64,000 nt of DNA from Culex pipiens pallens (GCF_016801865.2 NC_068937.1:28731241-28795240); one strand, 5' to 3'. Positions 1-12,824 are shown, counted from the stretch's first letter. Program-made: numbers and translations. The notes: generated by a model from the sequence alone, not told the origin.

Positions 1-1834
<1,834 letters not shown>

Positions 1835-1934
1835 TACAGTCCAGACTCGATTATCCGAAGTTCAATCATTTTTTTTATTTTCTTATTTTAATCATTAAAT
1901 TCGAGTTCTGTGACCCCATTTTAGTCAAATATGC

Positions 1935-3047
1935 ACACTACGAAAAAAACGTGTAATTTTCGGTTATATTAGATGCACATAACTGGAGCATCAAATCAGA
2001 CCTAATGTCGCGTTGAATAAGACGTAAAATTACACGACCATAAATCATCAAAGGTCGTGTAAAATTACATTTAACGTGACTCCGGTAGGTCGCTTTTCGA
2101 ATAGGAATCTTAAAATTCTTGTTGGAATAAAAAAGCCTGTTAATAGTCAGGACCCGGTGCCTGCAATCCCCGTTACAGTTTATATGGAATTCCAATAAGA
2201 ATGTAACAGAAAAATCAGGCTTCGGGTCCAGACTGTTAATACTGTCCAAAACAAAAATGTATTTATTGTAACACATCATAATTTTACGACACAACTTAAA
2301 TCACTGCTCAAAATAGTTTTTCTTCTTCAATTTTCCGCCGGATTTTCACCCTTGGCTTTTGTTCCACTTGAAATCTCTCGGCTTGCGATTTGCAATCAGT
2401 CGAACACCCCGCGGGAGAAGGCATCAAGGTGGCAAAACTGGAGAGAACTCACTTCTTGCGCACTACGTTTTAATCCTCTCCGGGAACTTCCACATGGAAA
2501 GAAAGTGTTCAGCCAAGAACAAGAAGCGGCTTGCCGGAACAGTTCATCATGGGTGCCTGCCGCAACCTGCCATAAACAAGACGACAAAAAACATCAGCGA
2601 TCTGTTTCACCACTTAAACATTAATAAACTTACCTTTATCTTGAACGGTAGCAGGTTCTGGCCAGTAAAGGTTCAAAATTGAAGATTGTTTCGCCCGAAA
2701 ATGACTGCTGCAACAAAATTCTTAGCGACGTCGAGCATGGCGAACGTTTTGACAGTTCACCAATCGGACGAAAATGTAACGGCTGAAGCGCGTGTAATCG
2801 GGTTTCATTTGATGTAGAATTACATCTTATTTGATGCTCCAGTTATGTGCATCAAATAAAGCGTAATATTGGGTTATTTGACCTGTAATTTTAGGTTTTA
2901 TATAATGTAGAGGAGTACCAATGGGAATTTCATCAATTTACGTCATAATATACATAATTTTACATCGAAAATACGTTTGCACGATTCAATAATAGGCCAA
3001 TTCAACGATTACGTCAAATGTAATATTCCAAATTTTTTAGTGTGTGA
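1935..3047. mobile_element. TIR element nested in pogo-like copy A
   Basis: The ends match as inverted repeats (CACACTA followed by an A-run at the left; an A/T-run then TAGTGTG at the right). A stronger subterminal inverted repeat, about 25 bp around AACTGGAGCATCAAAT, lies at about 1981-1998 and 2825-2850. The middle (about 2340-2770) is GC-richer, reads like single-copy DNA and contains no convincing ORF. The target duplication could not be fixed, so the exact ends are uncertain by a few bases. Confidence 0.6.
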
Positions 3048-3160
3048 GTTTTTGATTGCCATTTAGCATAGAAATGCATTTTGTAGTATTTTAACCTCGC
3101 CATTTTGACCGCCATCTTGGATTTAAAAAATCTAAATCACTTTTGGGGTCATATTCAAGC

Positions 3161-4567
3161 TTAAGAGGCAGTATTTGTAGATTCTGCTCGGTTTGTTCTA
3201 GAGGTCGTATCGAGGTGCTCCGATTTGGATGAAACTTTCAGGGTTTGTTTGTCTATACATGAGATGAACTCATGTCAAATATGAGCCCTCTACGACAAAG
3301 GGAAGTGGGGTAAAACGGGCATTGAAGTTTGAGGTCCAAAACACATGAAAAATCTTAAAATTGCTCGCATTTCCGTAAAACTTCATCAATACCAACTCTC
3401 TTAGATGCATTCGAATGGTCTTTTGAAGCACTTCAAAATGCGCTATAGACATCCAGGATTGGTTCGACTTTTTCTCATAGCTTTTGCAAATAACTGTTAA
3501 AAATTGTTTTTTTAAACCCTAATAACTTTTGCCAACAGCCTCCAACACCCATACTCCTATAGGTCAAAAGTTAGGGAATTTCATGGACTATAAGCCTACG
3601 GTATTAACTTTTTGGCCAATCACAGTTTTTCTCATAGTTTTACGATTTTTCTAGAACAAACGTTTTACAACGTTAGTTTTTGCCCTGTAGGCCTCCATAG
3701 CGGCACTTTTTGGTCTCAATTTTGTCATATTCGGAATCCTCAGACAATTTCACGTAAGTTAGAAGTATCGGAGTTGTAATATTGATTTTAAAAAATAATT
3801 AAATAAAATATTTTTGAAAAAAGAAATAGATCTGTTTTACCCTATGATCAATACGTCAAATGCTGTATCAAGTAGGCGAAAACTTGTTTTACCCCTAATC
3901 CGACGAAATGCTAAATAATATTTTAATTAATTCTAAATGGCATTTTTTACAATCAAATTCAAAATTACAACACCTCAATCTAATGTAAAATTTTCTGAGG
4001 ATTCCGAATATGTCAAAATTGAGACCAAAAAGTGCCGCTATGGAGGCCTACAGGGCAAAAACTAACGTTGTAAAACGTTTGTTCTAGAAAAATCGTAAAA
4101 CTATGAGAAAAACTGCGATTGGCCAAAAAGTTAATACCGTAGGCTTATAGTCCTTGAAATTCCCTAACTTTTGACCTATGGGAGTATGGGTGTTGGAGGC
4201 TGTTGGCAAAAGTTATAAGGGTTTAAAAAAAACAATTTTTAACAGTTATTTGCAAAAGCTATGAGAAAAAGTCGAACCAATCCTGGATGTCTATAGCACA
4301 TTTTGAAGTGCTTCAAAAGACCATTCGAATGCACCTAAGAGAGTTGGAATTGATGAAGTTTTACGGAAATGCGAGCAATTTTAAGATTTTTCATGTGTTT
4401 TGGACCTCAAACTTCAATGCCCGTTTTACCCCACTTCCCTTTGTCGTAGAGGGCTCATATTTGGCATGAGTTCATCTCATGTGTAGACAAACAAACCCTG
4501 AAAGTTTCATCCAAATCGGAGCACCTCGATACGACCTGTTTCACATCGGTGAAAAACTCGCTCTTAA
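3161..4567. mobile_element. TTAA-flanked fold-back element, copy 1
   Basis: Two long arms (about 3200-3780 and 3960-4540) are near-perfect reverse complements around a short A/T-rich loop. The element is bounded by TTAA at 3161-3164 and 4564-4567, followed inward by GAGGCAG or GAGCGAG. TTAA at both ends is the hallmark of piggyBac-type integration. A second copy lies at 34436-35835. The 60-residue frames in both arms are mirror images produced by the inverted repeat and are not genes. No transposase is present. Confidence 0.85.
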
Positions 4568-4656
4568 CAATCAAAAACAAGACATCGAAAAAATTCGTGA
4601 TTCGGTTATTCGAAGTGAATTTTTTCCGAGGACTTCGGATAATCGAGTCTGGACTG

Positions 4657-5036
4657 TATTCTAATCGATTAGCTCAAATTGAGCCATTTTCTACGTGTTC
4701 ATAAATTGAATTTTCATTGCGATTTTTTGGTTGTCTCATATCCAAAAACTGCAAGCTGAGAAAAAAAAATCAAGGCAAGTTTGTCAGACACACCCACAGT
4801 TTGCGAAAGAAAAACTAAATTGCCTCCAGATTAATAGACCAAAGAACTGCATATTTTTGGTTTTTCTAAAAGAGCACGTAGTTTCGGGTTAAACTGAACA
4901 TGCATATGAGACATTTTTGCGAACAGGTTCAGTACAGGATCATAAAAAAACAACTTATTTTTTAATTAACTTTTCCTCAGATAAACTCGATTTAGACAAA
5001 CTTTACCCACATCAATTTATCTCATTTTTAGCTGTT
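4657..5036. other. AT-rich spacer, nothing recognised
   Basis: No gene, TIR or tandem repeat is visible between the pogo-like element and the 5.0 kb palindrome. Confidence 0.4.
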
Positions 5037-5646
5037 CTTCAATCGGGCTCAAAATTTTTTCTGGGGGTTCTTAGCCGAAATAATTAAACCCGTATTTTTT
5101 CGTTCGGCCATTAGGGTGACCTACGCCGTGTTAGGGTGGCCCAAAAAATGCAAATTTTCTTCGATTTTCGCAAAAACCACTTTTTTCCAAAAATCATATC
5201 TCCGTGCCATTTCATCCGATTTTAGCTGTGTTAGACGCAAAAGAACGGTGATTAGTTTGGCTATTTGGGAAAAATAGTAAGAAGTTTCAAAAATGTAGCT
5301 TAACATTTGAAAATGTCGTATGAAAACATAAAATGCTGTTTTGAAGGTCTCGGGAAAGAGTCTATGTCTGAAAATATTTTTACCTAATTCCTCGGAAAAT
5401 TTTTCATAACATATCAAAAAATCGTGAAGTTATGTTTTCAAGACTCTGAGATACGATTTAAAAAAAAATAAAAACTGGGTTTTTCGACGCGCCACGCGCA
5501 AAAATGGGAAAGTGACGAAAACGGGAAAAATCGGACCACCCTAACACAGCGTAGGCCACCCTAATGGCCAAACAAAAAAATACGGGTCTGATTATTTCGG
5601 CCAAGGAACCCCCAGACAAATTTTGAGCCCGATCGGAGAACTTTTT
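5037..5646. repeat. 0.6 kb inverted-repeat (palindromic) element
   Basis: The outer arms begin with ATCGGGCTCAAAATTT and its complement. They continue inward through a shared block containing CCCGTATTTTTT and end in inner arms with ATTAGGGTG and CCTACGC. Left arm is about 5037-5150 and right arm about 5530-5646, with about 400 bases of A/T-rich loop between. The structure fits a non-autonomous fold-back element. No target duplication was established. The 98-residue minus-strand frame in the loop has no recognisable features. Confidence 0.7.
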
Positions 5647-6256
5647 TTTCGAATCATGCTGTTTTCGTGGGGAGTTGCTGATTTAATTGTAATAATTAGG
5701 TTGGTACAAATTTCATTTAAAGCCTTTGACTATTTTTGTCTGAATAGTCCTGTTCATGACTAGGCTAAGTAGTTTTTTTTTGCTGAAAATTTTCAATATC
5801 AAATCATGAAATTTACCAGAAATTTCATGGCACTCAGAAATCGTTTTAAATAATCTACAAAAGTTTAGTTTGTAGTTGTAGCCTGAGTTTTAGAATCGAA
5901 TTGAATTATTTTGTTTGAAAAAAGCAGATTTGAACAAAAATAAACATTTAACAAACACAAAATTAACATAAAAGAGTAAGAACTCTTAGAAATGGAAGTT
6001 GATAGATAATGGTAAAAGAATGACTGCAATCCTATCCTTTGAATTTTGATTACTTTGAAAACTATTTTTTCTTAATATCATCCATTTCTAAGTAAATTTT
6101 TTAACAATTTTATTTCAATGTTCGATTTTTTTCAATTCTTAAATTTTATTGTGAACTAGTAAATATCACTTTTTCAATTGCACACTAGTTCAATTTACAT
6201 TAAAGAACTTTGTGAATTAAATATTCACTAACCCTAATCAAAACCTACAACTTTGC
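5647..6256. other. AT-rich spacer, nothing recognised
   Basis: This is A/T-rich sequence without a recognisable frame or repeat. It ends at the CAAT that is duplicated on the other side of the following fold-back element. Confidence 0.4.
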
Positions 6257-6260
6257 CAAT

Positions 6261-7959
6261 GAACAATTCTTTACGAAATCGGTCTTTTATTAGATTTTTT
6301 TTTATCCGACTGAAACTTTTTTGGTGCCTTCGATATGCCCAAAGAAGCCATTTTGCATCATTGTTTGCTCATATAATTTTCCATACAAATTTGGTAGCTG
6401 TTAATACCAAAACGATGAATGAAAATTTAAAAATCTGTATCTTGTTAAGGAATTTTTTGATTGATTTGGTGTCTTCGACAAAATTGTAGTAGTTGTAGTT
6501 GTTGTAGTTGTAGTTATGGATTTTTTTGTGATTTTTTATTTCACTTTTGGTCACTAAAACTTGATTTGCAAAAAAACACTTTTTTTTCATTTTTTGATAT
6601 GTTTTAGAGGACATCAAATGCCAACTTTTCAGAAATTTCCAGATTGTGCATAAAAACTTTGACCGAGTTATGAATTTTTTAATCAATGCTGATTTTTTCA
6701 AAAAATCGGGATATTGGTAGCAAAAAATTTCAACTTTGGTTTTCGTCTTAAATTCAAATTTGCAATCAAAAAGTACTTAAGTGAAATTTTGATAAGAAGC
6801 ATCGTTTTCAAGTTAAGGCCAATTTTAAGTAACTTTTTTGAAAATAGTCGCAGTATTTTTTTTTTTTTAAATTAGTGCACATGTTTGCCTACATTGACAA
6901 ACATTCAATATTACGCCCTTTTAAAATGTAAGTCTTGGTTTAAAAATTTGAAAATATTTTTTTTTTCGAAAACATCGGGAAATTTCACGAATGTTTCATA
7001 TTTTGACATTGAAAATCGGACCATTAGTTGCTGAGATATCGACAATAGAAAACGGTGGGTTGTTTGGATGAGACTTAGAAAACATCAATTTTCCTGTTTT
7101 TAATGCTTTGCATGGCAATATCTATCAACAAAATTCAAAAAAGCATAATATAATTGTGGTTTGGTTGAGCGTTTTAGCAGAATGCATTACTGTGAATACA
7201 AAGAGACGAGTTGTTCCTTTTAATTCCGCTATATATTTTTAATATCTTGACAGATACGTATTTCGTCTACTACTTGCAGACTTCATGAAGTCTGCAAGTA
7301 GTAGACGAAATACGTATCTGTCAAGATATTAAAAATATATAGCGGAATTAAAAGGAACAACTCGTCTCTTTGTATTCACATAATATAGAGAATTTTTTAA
7401 GAGCTTCAAAAATATTTTTTCAAAAGTGAGCAAACATGGGCACTAATTTACATCGAAAAATGAGGTTGAAAAATTTTTGCGACCAATATTTCAAATTTTT
7501 GAAAAATCAGCGTTGATTTAAAAATTCATAACTCAGTCAAAGATTTTTTGCACAACCTGGAAATTTCTGAAAAGTTAGCATTTGATGTCTTCTAAAACAT
7601 ATCAAAAAAAAAAAAATAAAAACAGTTTTTTTTGCAAATCAAGTTTTAGTGACAAAAGGTGAAATAAAAAATCACCAATTTTTTTTACCGTGCATCATTT
7701 TTTTCAGTGTAGTCCTTATCCATTCCAACAAATTTGCCGAAGACACCAAATCGATCAAAAAATTCCTTCAAAAGATAAAGATTTTTGAATTTGTATGCAT
7801 CATTTTTGTATGGACAGCTGCCAAATTTGTGTGGAAATTATATGGACAAACTAATGATGCAAAATGGCTTCTTTGGGCATACCGAAGGCACCAAAAAAGT
7901 TTCAGCCGGATTAAAAAATACAAAAAAAATCTAATGACCGAAATCTGAGAGAACTGCTC
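6261..7959. mobile_element. Long-TIR fold-back element (family F1), copy 1
   Basis: The ends are the family TIR (GAACAATTCTTTACGAAATC at the left; complement GAACTGCTC at the right). The element is flanked by a perfect 4 bp duplication, CAAT, at 6257-6260 and 7960-7963. The arms of roughly 700 bases are diverged reverse complements. Copies at 52312-54073 and 61396-63855 share the sequence and each has its own 4 bp flank. The frames of 60-110 residues inside are mirror-image products of the arms, and no transposase was seen. This copy differs from the others by a 227 bp insert near the centre (7153-7379). Confidence 0.88.
7153..7379. mobile_element. 227 bp insert containing a perfect 190 bp palindrome, 8 bp TSD
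   Basis: Compared with the other F1 copies, which run straight through this site (around 53365), copy 1 carries an extra 227 bases flanked by ATAATATA at 7145-7152 and 7380-7387. The insert begins with a 38-base non-palindromic leader. It then forms a hairpin: 7191-7380 is a mismatch-free palindrome with 95-base arms centred between 7285 and 7286 (core CTTCATGAAG). No TIR joins the two outer ends. The 8 bp duplication suggests transposition, perhaps hAT-like or by a snap-back intermediate, but the class is unknown. Confidence 0.8.
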
Positions 7960-8081
7960 CAATGACACCATATCGATCAGATAGACATGATATTATTTTT
8001 TTTTGGTGCACATGCAAGCTCCAACAGTTAAATAATACAAACACATTCTCATTTCCAAAATTGCTGTTTTGTTTCACATAC
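7960..8081. other. Short spacer
   Basis: This is A/T-rich DNA between the F1 copy and the SINE. No feature is supported. Confidence 0.4.
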
Positions 8082-8102
8082 TTGTCATATTAATTCATGC
8101 CC

Positions 8103-8172
8103 GGCCCGTGGCTTAATGGCTACGGCTCCCGCCTCATAAGCGGAAGGTTCAGGATTCGATTCCCGACCGGTC
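8103..8172 (+). pseudogene. tRNA-like head of the SINE (CAT-type anticodon loop)
   Basis: The 7 bp acceptor stem pairs GGCCCGT with ACCGGTC apart from one C-C mismatch and one wobble. The A box is TGGCTTAATGG and the B box GGATTCGATTC. The anticodon loop reads CTCATAA, placing CAT in the anticodon position. Stem mismatches and its place at the start of a TSD-flanked SINE argue against a functional tRNA-Met. It most likely serves as the internal Pol III promoter of the SINE. Confidence 0.7.
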
Positions 8173-8225
8173 TCCTTGAAATTTTTTGACTGTAAATGAA
8201 CTTGAATATGAATAAAAAAACGCAT

Positions 8226-8300
8226 AGAATCAGGTGGGATTCGAACTCACACCTTTGGATTGGAAGTCGGATGCTTTAGCCATTCGGCCACCAAGGGATT
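8226..8300 (-). pseudogene. Second tRNA-like module inside the SINE
   Basis: Read on the minus strand, it shows a tRNA-like D-arm region (GGTGGCCGAATGGCTAAAGC) and a T-arm with the B-box-like AGTTCGAATCC. The acceptor and anticodon stems do not pair well, so it is a degenerate or derived tRNA. It points toward the first tRNA head. Either the SINE was assembled from two tRNA units, or an older SINE was captured. Confidence 0.55.
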
Positions 8301-8728
8301 GATACTCCTTGAGTGAATTAATCCGTAGTGGTGAAATAATGTCACAAGGTCATTTACTATATAATACAACAATCCCTTCCCCAACGATTCCCATACACAC
8401 CACACACCATTATAATCTATAAATAACTCGAATCGGTTGGTACGGTATGTCCCCGGCTTCTTCTTCTTCCCCTGATGGTTCTATGAAATGTGGGATCTGT
8501 TCATAGAATCTGTTTCATGCGGTTAATGCAACACAGTAGGCCGGGCCGCTCTAATGAGTGTAATACACTTCCGGGGGTTCTCGAAAGTAATGCAATCATT
8601 AATAATGACAAGAAGGAACTTGAGGCGTAATCTAACCATAAGTTCTTCCCGGATGCTTTCTTCGGACTGGCTGCGCTTGTGTTCGATTAGATTAGATTAG
8701 ATTAGAAATTTGTCATATTAATTCATGC

Positions 8729-9400
8729 TGTTTATAACGGTGTTTCCTTTTGGTTGATATTCAAATAAATCAAAACAATTAAAGCAAAATATTATTCATT
8801 GCAATAAATAAACCACGTGTATTTTTCAGAACTCCGCAAAAAAATGCCACTATTGAAATGTTAGTTTTAAAATTTTCAGATATTTTTTCGAAAAGATCAG
8901 AAAATTTCTTTAACGTATCCGAATCTTCAATGTTAACAAAATGTTCAGCCTTTTCGTAACTTTCAAAGATGGACACTTCTAAAAATAGATAAATTGTTGA
9001 TGTTTTTTGTCTCAAAATCGAACTAGAAGTGAATATAGTTAAAAAACGATGCACCTTTTTTAAAAAAAGGTTCAGTAATTTTTGATCAAAAGATTCGATT
9101 TTAAACCAAAAATTATAAACTTTCTTTTTGAAACACGGTTTAATTAAAAAAAAACTATTCAAAAAAACAAATATGGCGGCAAAATTTTGGCCCACTAAAT
9201 TGGTAAAATTTTGGACACTAAATCGATCAGAAAATTCTTTCACAGGATACAGATTTACGAATATTTGTATGCCACTTTTGTATGCAGATTTGTAGAGAAA
9301 ATCAATTATGCAAAATAACTCTTTTGTTCATAGCGAAGACCCTTATAAAGTTTTGGCGAAATCAATAAAAAAAAATGTCAAAATTCTCTACTAAGTTTTC
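8729..9400. repeat. AT-rich DNA with diverged F1 arm fragment
   Basis: About 9185-9400 resembles a decayed F1 arm: an ATCGATCAGAAAATTC-like start, then a CAGATTTACGAATATTTG and TTTTGTATG pattern in the same order as in the intact arms. The rest, including a 154-residue minus-strand frame at 8779-9243, is A/T-rich low-complexity sequence with no recognisable domain and is not called as a gene. Confidence 0.45.
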
Positions 9401-11274
9401 TCTGATCTGTGTTAACAAATAAAACATCAACGTTAAAATAGATTACAATTGCTTGCGTAATGTTTTTCTGTGTAAATTTAAATATAAGTTTTTTTCACAA
9501 TGTCACCATGGTTGATCAGAAAACTACTCAATCAAATAAATATAAATCGATTGAATGGTTGGTGTTTTGATTTGTCAGTCGCGAATCTTATATTTAAATG
9601 TTTCAAAAAGGTGTGTTTTTCAACTCTACTTGAAACCTCTTTCCAATATTTCTGAAAACCAATTTTAAAATTATAAAAAAGAGAGTTGCATTCAAAAGCC
9701 ATTTAACCTCTTAATTTTTATCTCCGTGCTCTATTGTAGTACATCAGGGGTAAAACATGCAAAAAACAATCGTCCTCCTGCTGTTTCATCCCGAGAGCAC
9801 CGGACCACCAGACGAACTAGAGTGGCCATGTTGTTGCCGCAAGTGAAACACGACATCACATGGTTGTTGCGCCCTTCTTCCCTATCAACTTGCCCACTTT
9901 GTCCTGAAAAAAAACAATACTTTAAATAATTCTCTTTTTATTTACGCTTCAATTTTTCATTTTCCCTTTTTTTGTACGGGGGAGGCGAGGGAATCCTCGA
10001 GGCACTGCTGAACTTCGATAAAGCCAAGCTTTTGAGCAACTTTTTTTTCTGATGTTCATTAGAAAGGAGTGGGGTTCCCGTTTTTAGGAGTGAAAAATCG
10101 ACGCCATTAAAATGGCCGAGGTTGGTGTGGGTGGTGTGGTTGGGAAATTTGCAGATTGAAGGTTTCTCGAGTAGCAATTTACTCTTCGAACAATGCGGTG
10201 CCCCTGGTGGCTTCCCCGTTTACCGGGAAGGGATTTATTTTTATCGCTCGTTGAAGATTGGAGACGAAATCTTGCGGTACATGTCAAGCGTAATGATTTT
10301 TTTGTATTAATATGAAAATAACATGAGAGAGTGAAAACAACGTTTTCTTAAGAAGCCTCGAAACCTGACAGGCAAAAAAAAGTTGTTCACTTAAGTGAGA
10401 GCACAAAATAGAATATGAAAATAATGTCCCCGGTTCGTTTTACTAACAATCAAGTTTTGCTTGCGTAAGAGTAAGAGGGAGATTGCATGCCACCAGGAGA
10501 TCCCGTTTCTGTCTCCATAACGACTCACAAGTTGTCCACCCACGCAGCATCCGTCATAGCGAGTACGAGCACACACACACACCGACACACAATCTCAGAA
10601 GAATTTCTACCATTTCCACGACTTATCTTTTCGTTTTTCACCTCCCGCTTCTTGAAAACCCACCACCCAGCCTCGTTTCAAACAGGTTCTGCACTGTCAT
10701 GGAATAAGAGAGCTCCATTTCCCAGCTCACACACACACACATACATAACCGGATGTGAAGATGACGAAAGGCTGGAAGACATGATTGCACAACCACACGC
10801 GCGCTCGGCTTTGTTGGGGCCGCCTGATCCTGATCCGAATGGAAAAAGAAATCTTTGGAAGGTTGTGATTCATGTGATTGTTGTTTTTATGTTAATTCAC
10901 TGCAAAATTTGCAGAAGCAAACGAAATAACTAAATTATGAAATTCAAGTCCACAAAATCTAAAAATTAAAATCTCAACTGTTGATCAAAAGCAGTGCTGA
11001 AGAAAATTCGACTTTGTTTGTGATAGGTGACAGAACACTCCAAACGTCTTCACCGCGACAACCCGATTTTGGCATTCTACTTCGCTTCGTTCCACACACA
11101 AACGAACGAGTGCTACCCAAAGTCACTGACACAGTTGTTGACCTCCCTCTAGGAATACATTCACTCAGAGAACGGTCGTTGGACATTTTACCGAGATTCC
11201 GATCATCTCTCCCAGGAACGCATTCAAATGACTCCCGGCGCCACGCAGCAAATACAAGGAAGAAAGAGACGAAA

Positions 11275-11278
<4 letters not shown>
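9401..11278. other. Mixed-composition, single-copy-looking DNA
   Basis: Base composition is closer to even from about 9730 to 11270, with short CA runs at about 10570 and 10730. Several 60-150 residue frames overlap one another on both strands and none has recognisable features. It may be host intergenic or intronic sequence, and no exon boundary can be supported. Confidence 0.35.

Positions 11279-11342
<64 letters not shown>
11279..11342. repeat. (GA)n microsatellite, about 32 units
   Basis: This is a perfect GA dinucleotide tract. GAGA-type tracts can bind GAGA-factor-like proteins in Diptera, but no promoter is shown here. Overlapping Arg-Glu and Ser-Leu frames are artefacts. Confidence 0.97.
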
Positions 11343-11346
<4 letters not shown>

Positions 11347-11869
11347 AGAGCACGTTGTCTCGTTCGCGCGGCTGCTTGAGTGGTGCTCATTTTTCGTTCG
11401 TTTCGTCTTTGGTTTTACGTTCACCGACCGTCGACAAGGAATGGAGGAGAAAATCATGACGTCAGAAATGAACTCAAATCGCTGTGTGAGGGCGATCAAA
11501 TATCTTTTTCGGAAATGATCGCTAACAGAAAGTTCTTTCAAATTTCGAGCAGTCACATTCAGTGATAGGTCCCTTTTCAAAAGTAATAGCAATTTTTGAA
11601 GGGAAATTCTCTGCCAACTCACACGAAATATGTGATAAGTAATAATTTTTAAACTCAAATGTCTTGAAAAAATGCAGGCAAATTTTATAATATAAACAAA
11701 AATATTTTGCACTTTTGTAATATTAGTCTTGAACATAAATTTTCTACAAAGTTTTCATATAAAAATTGGTCCATTAGTTGCTGAGATATGGCCATTATAA
11801 AATGAGAGACTATTTGGAAGACTTTAAAAACTACTGTTAAATACCAAGTGACTGTTTTATAATGAAATT
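11343..11869. other. Spacer with short F1-like fragment
   Basis: Around 11755-11830 the phrase CCATTAGTTGCTGAGATAT, followed by a GACTATTTGG-type block, matches the central part of the F1 family and is a short decayed fragment. The remainder shows no gene or repeat. Confidence 0.4.
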
Positions 11870-12220
11870 TGATGTTTTGCAACCCTGACAACTAACCCTA
11901 GACAAGAATAAGTGTACTTACCCTAGTTACCTAACACACCTGTAAAACACACACAAATTACATGCAAACACACAACATACCAACTTGTGAACCCTACACC
12001 AAACATGTAAATACCTACAGACAAAACGACACAAATTGTACAGACATACACAAACCCCAAAACCAGCACCACTGCTACGTGAGATCTGTCATCTCGGCGC
12101 AGCATAACAGATGTAAACACAAAACATAATTGCAATAAAACTTATGTCTACAACGAACCGTCGCGGAGTTCAGTTCGCGTCACAGTAAAAGCGGCAATTT
12201 TACTTGAACCAAGTCCGAAA
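11870..12220 (+). mobile_element. Possible LTR-retrotransposon remnant, 5' part
   Basis: This CA-rich, non-coding stretch contains an AATAAA signal (about 12136), begins near TGTTTTGCA and passes through CGCGTCACA near 12180. That would fit a TG...CA-bounded LTR followed by a leader. It resumes after the nested elements at 17650. No second LTR, primer-binding site or gag/pol is demonstrated, so this is a weak inference from sequence style. Confidence 0.25.
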
Positions 12221-12824
12221 TAGGGGAAATCTACCCATTTTAATCCTAATAAGCGGTCGTGTTGGAATGATGCTGGATAATCTAGAGTCTCCCTTGAATT
12301 TTACTAAAACCAAGTACACCAACGAGTAGAGCAAGTTTTTGTGAACATTTCTGTTTATTTTCACTTTCACTAAAAGTTATTCTAGTTCTTTACCAAGCAT
12401 TTAACAAAAAAAAATCCCAAGGGTATTCTAATCGAGGCGAATGCTTTGGGCCACGCCCATTTTTCTAATATCGGCTTAGTTCTTTTTTCTTTCAACACTC
12501 TGTCGAGTGTTGCCATTTGCGCTGACAGTTCAAACGAACACTCACGAAAAGTGGCATTTATAGGGAAAGTTTCCTGGCATCGCTGGCTGTGCTGCTGGTG
12601 GTGTGGACGGCCAGCCTTTGTTCTTTTTTGCCTTCGTCTCTCGCTCGGTTTTCTTCAGCCTTCGATTTGAATGCAAAGTGAAAATTGAAACGTCAAACGA
12701 CTTGGCGCGTTTGTTTATTTGATGGCGCTTGCTAATTTAATACATTTTTCGGGATTATTCTTCAAGTGAGTGCCTTAATAATGATCAAAAGAACATGTTG
12801 CCGGTAGTTGGAAGCAATTTCATA

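Larger units (their letters stand above)
1837..4656. mobile_element. pogo-like TIR element, copy A, with two nested insertions
   Basis: The left end CAGTCCAGACTCGATTATCC and the right end (reverse complement of the same sequence, ending at 4656) form terminal inverted repeats of about 25 bp, each bordered by a TA dinucleotide (1835-1836 and 4657-4658). A CAGT start, a TATCCG-type terminus and TA duplication are typical of the pogo/Tigger group of Tc1-mariner elements. The element's own sequence survives at 1837-1934, 3048-3160 and 4568-4656. The rest is two foreign insertions (1935-3047 and 3161-4567). The interior phrase around CCATCTTGGATTTAAAAA recurs in the copies at 42.4, 46.9 and 60.9 kb. 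No transposase is visible, so it is non-autonomous. Confidence 0.85.
8082..8728 (+). mobile_element. tRNA-derived SINE with 19 bp TSD and (GATTA)n tail
   Basis: A 609 bp body (8101-8709) is bracketed by a perfect 19 bp direct repeat, TTGTCATATTAATTCATGC, at 8082-8100 and 8710-8728. The body opens with a tRNA-like RNA polymerase III promoter (8103-8172) and ends in a GATTA pentamer tail (about 8682-8706). This is the expected layout of a SINE mobilised by a LINE. The body is long for a SINE and contains a second, oppositely oriented tRNA-like module (about 8226-8300). The perfect TSD implies recent insertion. Confidence 0.9.

Noticed and set aside
3270..4469. Repeated 60-residue protein starting MSIAHFEV at 3270-3452, 4287-4469 and 35555-35737
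   Set aside because: It looks conserved, but the copies are the two arms of one fold-back and its second insertion. The conservation is explained by the DNA repeat.
8103..8172. Functional tRNA-Met gene
   Set aside because: Stem mismatches and its place at the start of a TSD-flanked SINE make a SINE promoter more likely. The same reasoning applies to 44211-44287 and 63214-63284.
8779..9243. 154-residue minus-strand frame
   Set aside because: It lies in A/T-rich DNA and its Phe/Lys/Ile/Asn-rich composition is what random A/T-rich sequence gives.
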